A DNA stretch of 64,000 nt from Rhinopithecus roxellana (taxonomy: Eukaryota; Chordata; Mammalia; Primates; Cercopithecidae), in the NCBI RefSeq assembly GCF_007565055.1, contig NC_044554.1, forward strand, positions 58,340,176-58,404,175, given 5' to 3'. Below the pieces are notes generated by a model. That model was not told the origin of the DNA. It saw nothing but the letters and a program-made list of their open reading frames with translations, and made no database searches. This document shows positions 56,340 to 64,000 of the stretch, in pieces. A program made the position numbers and the translations under genes. Position 1 is the stretch's first letter. Every line of letters starts with the position of its first letter.

Positions 56340-58700
56340 AAATCAAAATAAATGTCAGTGATCAAAAAGAGCAAATAAAGAAAAAAGTCCTTTCTAACCA
56401 GCTCAAAAGGGTCTATGTCCATATGTTGAGATTCTGTTTGTTAAATATAAGTCTTCTTTTAAGGTAGTCTTGAGTAAGCTCTTAGCAAGCTTGCCTACCT
56501 TGCATTACTCCAAAGATGCACTCTTTACAGTTTTGACATAAAGGAGAATAGTAGAGATAAAAAATTTAACTAAAAATAAAACCAAAGTAATAATAATATC
56601 CTAGCAAATGTGAACAGCTCTCCATTGGTCTGTGCTCTACAATACTATTATAAAATTTGTGACAACAAATAATCCAATTCAACAAATTGTCTCTAATCCT
56701 CTGACAGCTACTTTTCCAAAAACAGAAGACATAACTTTTTAATAAAACCAGGAAGGAAACAGGTTCCATAAGAGAAGTTCAAGGAGACTGAAACTCATTG
56801 TTATACCTTCTGACACAGTAGAGTCTCACCTATTGAAGCCATGGGATTGTCAATGAAATGTAACTAGTATGGGAAACTGGAAATGTCTTCTCCAGTGTCT
56901 GGCTGAATACAATGACCCTATGACTGCACAGTTTACTTCAAATGCTTACTCCCTACATTTTACCCATTCGCCTGGAAACTTCTAAAATCCTCTGACCAGC
57001 TCAGTCAGAGCAACAACATAAGCATAAATCTTCCAAACGAATTAATGTTGCATATACAAAACAGTCTACTGATTGCTTAAATTGACTGAAGAGAAAGGGG
57101 CTATTCAGGAATAGGTTTGGTTTCTGAGCATGTACACGTGATCTAAGAATGATGTCATAAGCTCTTTCAAATATTTTGGGGTAGCTTTTAAATTGCAAAC
57201 TAAATGGAACTAGTCAAATTCTCACCTTTTCCAGCATGCAAAAATTAATAAGTGGAAAATCCAAGAACTCTAGCAATTTCCTTCAATAAATGGCTGCCAA
57301 TAGACAAACTGTGAAGCTCTTGGATTGACATGGCCCCTGTGTTCCTCATCCTTACCTGATGCAGTGCTAGGGACACATCTATTGATTTGCAGCATCACAT
57401 TATATAATCAGACACTGAGATAAACTGCGATTGCATGTAAAATTTGGCTCTATTTTTTAAAGCCTATAGTTCATATTTGTGCATAACAAACTCTTGCATG
57501 ATTCCAGAAAAATAAAATTTTAAAGCTGGAGACGACTCCCACTAGAAGGAAGTTATACAACTGAACTAAATTAGTAAAACTTTAGCTAGGCTGAGGGAAA
57601 GCAGCACAGCACCGAGCAAAACAAATGTTCTGGATCTAGTTAAGAGGAGGCAAGACAAGTTCACAAGTGAATGACCCTGGTTATCACAACTGTTATTTTA
57701 AAAGAAGGATTCTTAAGGAATTGATATTTTACAAAGGGAATATATGCCAGTTCAAGGGTAGTTTTTTAAAAAAATTAATAGGCTTTGTTTTTCAAAGGAT
57801 AGATATCTTAAAATGTTTTATTTGATAATTGGTTCTTTTGAGAATATTGTATATTTGTAAATGATGGTAAGTATTCTCTCTCTAATTTCATTTTCTTCAT
57901 GCATTTGGTTCAAACACCAAATTTCTCAGTTCTACCAATTCATTGAATTTTTTAGTTTACTAAAAATCCTAGGCCTTGCTAGCTTCCAGAAGATAGGTAA
58001 AATTTTGGTATAGGACCTCATAGGCTCAGTTAAACATTCCTTCAACCTTAAAAACCACAAGAAATGGTTTAGAGGGTCACCCCTCTAAACAGTGAGACTT
58101 CAGATAAGTGAATGATATCATTACAGTGCATCAGTGTTATACAGCCAAAACTATGTTTAGTTAATATTCACAAAGCAAGAGTGACATGTACTAAAACCCC
58201 AAGCAGAGTGTTCCTTATCCAGGAACAATGACAGGAAACTTCTCCAGGAGAAACTGGGACTGAGAAGTCCCACTAGCACTGGGGAAAAAAGAGGCAGAAA
58301 TTCTACAACTTAAGGACCAGCTGGAGAGATAACATGGAGTATATGTTCTCCTTTCATCTCTTCTTGTTCTTTGTGCCATAGACATACAAGCAATTTGATA
58401 GTTGCTTCTCAGACAGTATGCACAGCCTAAATTCCAACCATATTATTGTGTGTTGGGTTCTAACCCACTTCATCCCCAAAGGCAAGCTAGAGTTGCAGCA
58501 ATCCTTGGCATCACTTGTCTGGACGTGATGAAAACACAGTCACCTAAGGGACAGCAAGCAACCTAGCCAAAAGTACTATGACTGGTCCATGATCCTGACA
58601 TAAGAAATGAAAAGCTAGACCATGGCAAAACTGAGAATAAAGGGTAAGAACCAGGGGTCAATGTAGGCCAAACCCAAAAGCTAGGAAGCCACAGTTAAAG
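56340..58700. other. Unassigned AT-rich intron
   Basis: Over 2 kb without recognised transposon or gene. A possible stretch of constraint or very old sequence. Confidence 0.4.
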
Positions 58701-58704
58701 ACTC

Positions 58705-58870
58705 AGATTCAGGGCTTAAAGGGAACATAGATGTCATGTGATCCAGCTCCCTTATTTTACAGAGGAAGACATTCAAAACCAAATTGGGGGAGGCATTTAT
58801 CCAAGGACACTCAGTCAAGACCAATACCCAGGTTTCTTGACTCTATTGAGTGTTAATTCCAGGAGTCAAC
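58705..58870 (+). repeat. MIR-related or MIR3 fragment
   Basis: 'cttaaagggaacatagatgtcatgtgatccagctcccttattttacagaggaagac', 'ccaaggacactcagtcaagaccaatacccaggtttcttgactc' follow an ancient MIR-like SINE order. Confidence 0.6.
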
Positions 58871-59545
58871 AGGCAAATAGTGAATCAACAATCACAGAGA
58901 GACTGTTGCTTTTTTTCCAACAGGGGTGTGCCTTCACTCTTTATCTGACCTTCTGGATACAGCAAACACTTGTGGACCAGCTGTACTGAAGCATTAAACA
59001 AGGTGTGGAACAAATAGCATCTTCCGTAGGGTTAGAGGAGTGAAGGTGGTTCCTAGGGCTTTGTGTGCTCTTAGTAACCAACTCCTTCCCAAGCCTCCAA
59101 TCAACCTCAGTAGGAAGGGAAAGGGAGCTCCAGAATTCTGTGTATTCCTGGAAGGAAATCCCTCCACAGCAGTCCCAGTCTCACCACTACACTCTTCATG
59201 ACAGACCACTGGGATGGACTGCATGATGCCTTACATTATGCAAGACCCCCAGGACTTCCAGATCCTTGTGGAACCCCTACTCCAACAGCCAACTGGCTCT
59301 GTGCATCTCCTGCTCTGACCCAATGTCATTCCCCTTTCTGATTTCTCTGGAACTCCACATAAGTCATTAGCCAAGACCCTGTATCTCAAACTCTTCTTTG
59401 AATGTTCCCTGCAACTTCATGCTTTATATTTCCTCTCATGATTTATAGCTCTTCTGACAGCTTCCATACCCTTTGTATCACAGAGCCTGGAAGTAGACGC
59501 AATGGTCTCCTTGCTCCACAGCTATTTTCCTTCCTGAAAATATTA
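58871..59545. other. Unassigned intron sequence
   Basis: Nothing recognised. Confidence 0.4.
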
Positions 59546-59549
59546 TCCT

Positions 59550-61080
59550 CTACCCCTCCTTGTTGCAGTCATTTCCTGATCCCTGCATTACTTTCCTTCA
59601 TTTCTAGATGTTAGCTGGTTTTAACTCTTTCCAATGCTACTTCTGCCATAATTCTCAGTGATTTCAATATTCTTGTCTGTGATCATTCTAATTCCCTGGT
59701 CTCTTAGTTCCTTGGGCTTCTCTCCTCCAATGATCGTGTCTTCCCATATGCCTCAGCCACCCACCCTCCTTTACTGGCTGACATCCCCTGATTCATCACT
59801 CTAAACACTGCTCTCCATGTAGCAAGCAGGCAGGCAGCTAAATCCAGCTGGAGGAAAACACGCAGCTAAGCTAACTGCTTTTACTTAAAATTTGTTACCA
59901 GTAATGTTAACTGGGTCCTTAGTGCTACCTGGCAAGTCTGCTGTTTGCCAAGTCCAAGCATCCTCTGTTGCCTTAAAGTCTCCCAAACCTCCTGCTTCCT
60001 TAACTTCGTCTTAGTTGAAGAACTTGCCTCCTTATTTCACTAAGAAAATGGAGGCAATCACATAAGAGCATCACAGGCTTCTACCATCATATTTTCCAAT
60101 CTACTATAGCTGAATCCAGATAGTTTGTCTACTCCTGCAATGATGCCTGATTTGTCGATGCTCCTACTGAAGGTCAACCCTTCCACTTAGCTCTAGATTT
60201 CATGCTCTCTTTATCTACCCAAGGATGTTGCTGTAGCAATTGTCACCTCTCTTATGCATCGTCAGTGATCTCTGTCTACTAGATTATTCTCATCATCATA
60301 CAAGCATGTCAAAATATATCTCATCTTAAGCTAAGAGAAAAAAAGAAATATTCATTAAAACCCATACAACTCTCCAGCTACTATTCCAATCCTCTGCCCC
60401 TCTTTCAACAAAAATTCTGAAAATCTTGTCTCTATTCACTGCTCCGAGTTCTTTTCCTCCCATCTTCTCTTGAACCCATGCCAATCAGGCTTTTTCTCTA
60501 CCATCCTTGATGTTTTTCAAGATCATCAATATTTCTACATTGCCAAAGCTAATGATCAGTTCTCAATTCTCATCTTAATATATGAGCATTTGACACAGAT
60601 GATCACTTCCTTCTTTTGGAAGTCCTTTCTTCATTTGGCTTCTAGCACACCTCACCCTTCTGGTTATCTTTCTGCCTCATTGGCCACTCTTCTCGGTCTC
60701 CTCTGCTGGTTTCTGGTCTTTACTCTGATCTTTAAATGTTGGAAGACCCTAAAAATTATCCTGGGACTGCGCTCCTCTATCTAATAACTCACTGGCTTGG
60801 TCTCATCTTGTCTGTTGGCATTGAATACCATGCAAATGCATGACTCCCAAATAAATATATTCAGGACCTCTTCCCTGAACCCCAGACTTGTTTATCCAAC
60901 TGCTTATTTAACAATTCCAATCAAATGCCTAATTGTCATGTCAAATAGAAAATGTTCAAAGCTGAACTACTGATTTGCACTCCCATAGCTCCTCCTTCTA
61001 TGTTCTTCCTAGGTTTGGTAAATGAAAACACCATTATTCCAGTCTTTTAGACCAAAAACCTTGAGCTCATTTTTTTTTCC
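59550..61080 (+). repeat. Long, decayed L2/CR1-type LINE ORF2 relic
   Basis: Over about 1.5 kb the sequence follows the order of an L2-type reverse-transcriptase gene. Examples are 'tttctgcctcattggccactcttctcggtctcctctgctgg' (RT region), 'gaataccatgcaaatgcatgactcccaaataaatatattc' (decayed YADD-box region), 'gacctcttccctgaaccccagacttgtttatccaactgc' and 'ccagtcttttagaccaaaaaccttgagctcat' (decayed NLGVILD region). Many frameshifts and stops; non-functional. The open frame at 60470-60784 is part of it. Confidence 0.65.
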
Positions 61081-61084
61081 AGTG

Positions 61085-62420
61085 TTGTGCTGATAAATGG
61101 ATAACAGTGGTTTCTCATCTCTGAAAGGTGGGAAGTAGGAGAAGGCCTGACTTCCTTGTGTAAACCCTCCCAGTATTGTCGATTTCTAGCTATAAGAATG
61201 GGGCCACTAACTGGTCCTTGGAAACAGCACACACAAAATCAATTGAACCCCAGTTTTGCATTCTGCTTATTCAGTCATTCTGTGTAGCTTCCAACTTTGG
61301 GAGAAGTAGTTACAAGAACTGGAACCACATTCTTCTTTCTTTATAGAAAATAAAACAATAACTTTCTACCACATGAAACTAGGTGGCTAAAGAGGTTATC
61401 ATAAGAAGTAGGAGAGTAATGGTAGCATGCAGCATATAGGGAACGTTTCCTATGACATTCCCAGTAACAAATTGGTCTCCAAAAAATGGCTAATTGCAAA
61501 TATTTGATAAATTTTTAAAAGTTTTCCCCAAACCTCCAAACCCTAGGGAAGATAGAGTGTTCCCAGGCCAGACAAAAACCTTTTAACCTTAAGTCTCTTA
61601 AACATAAATGTTGCCAAGATGCCGAGTGGATATTTAAATCATCTACTTCCTGTTTCAGTGCTATCTCTCTGTTTTGGAGAGGGACCAAAAATGTTTCATT
61701 TCTTTTGGCACTGCTTTCTTCATTTAAAAAGGATTTATACTTTAGGGGTTTTGACTCCAGAAAAAAAATAGCACATATTTTGGATGTCAGATTCTTAATG
61801 TTTTGACCCTTTCAAACAAAAACGCACTATTCTGTAGCCAGTGGGGTGAGAGAACAAGATCGGGATAGAACATGTCCAGATGGACTTCTAAGTAACAAGT
61901 AAAGAGGGAAAATTGGCCCACCTACAATAACTTGTTTAGGAAACATTAAAAATAGCCCATTAAAGAAACAGATTTTTACTAGATCACTTGTAAATGGTTT
62001 TGTTTAAATGTAATTTAAGAGCATCTAAGAATTTCCATTGTGCCTGAGTTATCAGTTAATTAAACTTCAAGTGTGATGAAAACACATCCAGGACTAGTTT
62101 TAGGAGGCTTTCATTAAAATGAAGAAAGCTAAACAGAAGATTCTGAATGATGTATTCTGGACAGGGAGCCTTCTTTGAAGGTTCTCTACTAGCATAAGGA
62201 TTGGTGAGATGAGAGCAGGGATAATTTCAGAGTATCCTGAATAGCTTTTTAACACAATCCACTAACATTAGCCTGTATAGTTTGGAAAACTGTCCAGTTG
62301 ATTCTGATTGTACTCCAGACCTCTGCCCCCAGTGAAGATTCCCCAGCGAGGCAGGATAATATTAGAAGTATTAGTACAGTGTCAGTAAACAACCCTTTCT
62401 TCAATTAATTGAATTCAGTC
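61085..62420. other. Unassigned intron sequence
   Basis: No recognised repeat or exon. Confidence 0.4.
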
Positions 62421-62424
62421 CAAT

Positions 62425-62680
62425 TCAGCATTTGTTGAGCCTCTGCTTTCTGTTTGATGCTGTGCTTGGCATTAGAATTGAGGGCAGAATATACAAGGAT
62501 CAATAAAAATTGTTCCTGCCTTTTAATGAAGTAGGGAGATGACAGTAGTAAACCCTATTGGTCAGATATAATACACAGAGGTTTGTGCTGTGGGAACCCA
62601 AGAGGAGAACCATTTATTCTCACTGGGGCAATAAGGAGGTGGAGGTATATGAGCTGAACCTTGAATTATGGATTAATTTT
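62425..62680 (-). repeat. L2 LINE 3' region (reverse)
   Basis: 'tcagcatttgttgagcctctgc', 'gatgctgtgcttggcattagaattgagggcagaatatacaaggatc', 'gttcctgccttttaatgaagtaggg'. A weak continuation rightwards is possible. Confidence 0.65.
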
Positions 62681-64000
62681 CAATCAGTACAGAGTGAATG
62701 GAAAAGCATCCAAGACCAATGAAACAATCTGCTTGGCTGAGAGCACATGTTGATAGACATGTGCTTGGGAAAATCTGTAGGCAACTTGGGTGGTTGGCCA
62801 TTCCTCTGTGGCCCAGGAGTTGCCAAGAGGCTAACTCCCACACACCTAGCTGCTGCATGGTCAGCTAAAAGAAGATGGGAGGCATTCTCAGAATGAGAAT
62901 GCAAAGGTTGAGCACAGAATGAAGGCTTGAGCAAGCCTCACCGGTAAACTTTGGGTTTTATGAAACTGCTGCCATTTCAAAAATTGGCCCACACTCATGT
63001 GGTCGTGTTGGTGCAGAAAAAGAGAAGATCTTCAGCTATCATGGGAGGAACCCTAAAGATAAAGTCAACGGTTTGATCCTCTGATGGCCAGTTCAATGGT
63101 TGTTGTAGTTCTCTCCTCAGGGAGCCATCACACAGGGCACACTCTTGTCCCAGGGTGCAGGGCAGGAGTATATTGACTATTTGAAAAACAGCATGCATGT
63201 ACCCTACTAATGGTGAGCTCAGTATACATATTCTTATACATAAATTATGATATAACTAAATAAAGGGCAAATAGATCCTCCATCGGGTGTAATCTGGCAA
63301 TTCAAAGGTGTACCAGAAACTGGAAAAATGTAGGAAACACTAATTAAGACAGCTGAGAGTAACCTATTGGCAGATTTGCTATCTCCGACCACTGATTTAT
63401 TTCATATGAGTAGGATTTAAGTCAATTCACTGAAAGTGCAGGATTGGACCAATTGGGTTGATTAGACAGCAATTGGCAACTAGTCCCCATATGTTCACTT
63501 TTAGTAAGCATTTATGATCCTTAAGTTTATGCTACCTCTGAGAATAATATTAATTTAAATACTTTTATAAAAATTCAATATCTACAAAGTGTTTTGGTGA
63601 CCTTACCATTTCTGTAAGTCATCCAAGATTCCTTTTAAAAGTTTATAGTCTTTGGTTTTCTAAATATTGTCAAAAGATGGGGGAAAACCCCTTAAACTCG
63701 AGGGTGTTCTTGTGGAATTTGGCTCCCATGTCCCATTTCTGTCTGTATAGCTTACTTTTTTCTGGCAATGAAAATATGTTCTCATCACCTCTGCAATGCG
63801 AAGCCGAATGTTGGCTCACAGCCTTTTGTGATTGTGAGTAAGCTGTCAAGGCATTAATATTTTAGGGCTCCAAAGTTGATTTGAGGGAATTTTAATCTTA
63901 TTTTCTTTGTTTTCCAATGTGACTACCCTAAACCTCTCTTTTCATGTTGGAAAATAAAAAATGACGGATATGACTAAAACTGACAGTAAAAACATACACA
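62681..64000. other. Unassigned intron sequence to the window edge
   Basis: No recognised repeat, exon or promoter. The minus-strand open frames at 62673-63198 have no family resemblance. Confidence 0.4.

Larger units (their letters stand above)
3698..64000 (-). other. CALD1: CALD1 5' intron (upstream of the start exon)
   Basis: Inferred: everything right of the acceptor at 3698 is transcribed upstream sequence of CALD1 if transcription starts at the distal promoter. No second exon with paired splice sites and no CpG island was recognised in it, so either the first exon is beyond 64000 or a small non-coding exon here escaped notice. Caldesmon is known to have alternative promoters with non-coding first exons, so such exons should be tested against transcript data. 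The contents are described piece by piece below. Confidence 0.7.

Noticed and set aside
60470..60784. 104-codon membrane-like open frame
   Set aside because: It lies inside a decayed L2-type reverse-transcriptase relic.
1..64000. CRISPR arrays, tRNA/rRNA/snRNA genes, CpG-island promoter, operons
   Set aside because: None seen on either strand. The content is primate intronic DNA.

Overview
This window is nuclear DNA from a primate, most likely an Old World monkey (Cercopithecidae). Alu SINEs establish a primate. Three of them (12144-12453, 18237-18528, 35265-35571) carry the combination typical of cercopithecid young Alus of the AluYR type: 'tcaagc(c/t)tgtaatccc', 'aaaactag(c/t)(c/t)gggcgaggtggcgg' and 'gctgagatccggccac'. 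They also have intact target-site duplications. Species-level assignment is an inference.

The only protein-coding sequence I can support is one small exon on the minus strand at 3586-3697. It encodes MDDFERRREL...EEMRLEAE, the N-terminus of caldesmon (CALD1, smooth-muscle/WI-38-type start). The exon has a good 3' splice site, an in-frame upstream stop, a strong Kozak start and a consensus 5' splice site (AAAG|GTAAGG). Because CALD1 runs right to left here, 1-3585 is the start of the intron after this exon. About 60 kb to the right (3698-64000) is the long 5' intron or 5' non-coding part of the gene. I see no other coding exon and no CpG island, so the upstream first exon(s) probably lie beyond the right edge.

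The intronic landscape is made of transposon relics. There are 16 Alus or Alu fragments, concentrated in 1-42.2 kb, with only two in 42.2-64 kb. There are three recognisable LTR classes: a THE1 solo LTR with a 5-bp duplication, an MST/THE1-type LTR interrupted by an Alu, and MLT1-type LTRs; there is also one ERV1-like solo LTR at 41.1-41.8 kb. L1 3' ends of several ages, many L2 and MIR fragments, a MER2 (Tigger) DNA transposon and a hAT-like element make up the rest.

The most unusual structure is a perfect 142-bp inverted repeat (28803-28944 versus 30732-30873) separated by 1787 bp. One arm ends inside a short 25-bp-period direct duplication. It matches no repeat family I recognise and would make a fully paired hairpin in the CALD1 pre-mRNA. 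Other items are a roughly 150-bp GAA/TTC tract at 49057-49209, two Alus inserted at the same target site (35251-35910), a close inverted Alu pair 3 kb upstream of the coding exon, a roughly 59-bp dispersed duplication at 47.4/48.0 kb, and a candidate regulatory segment just upstream of the exon (4370-4690). I found no RNA gene, CRISPR array or bacterial-type feature.
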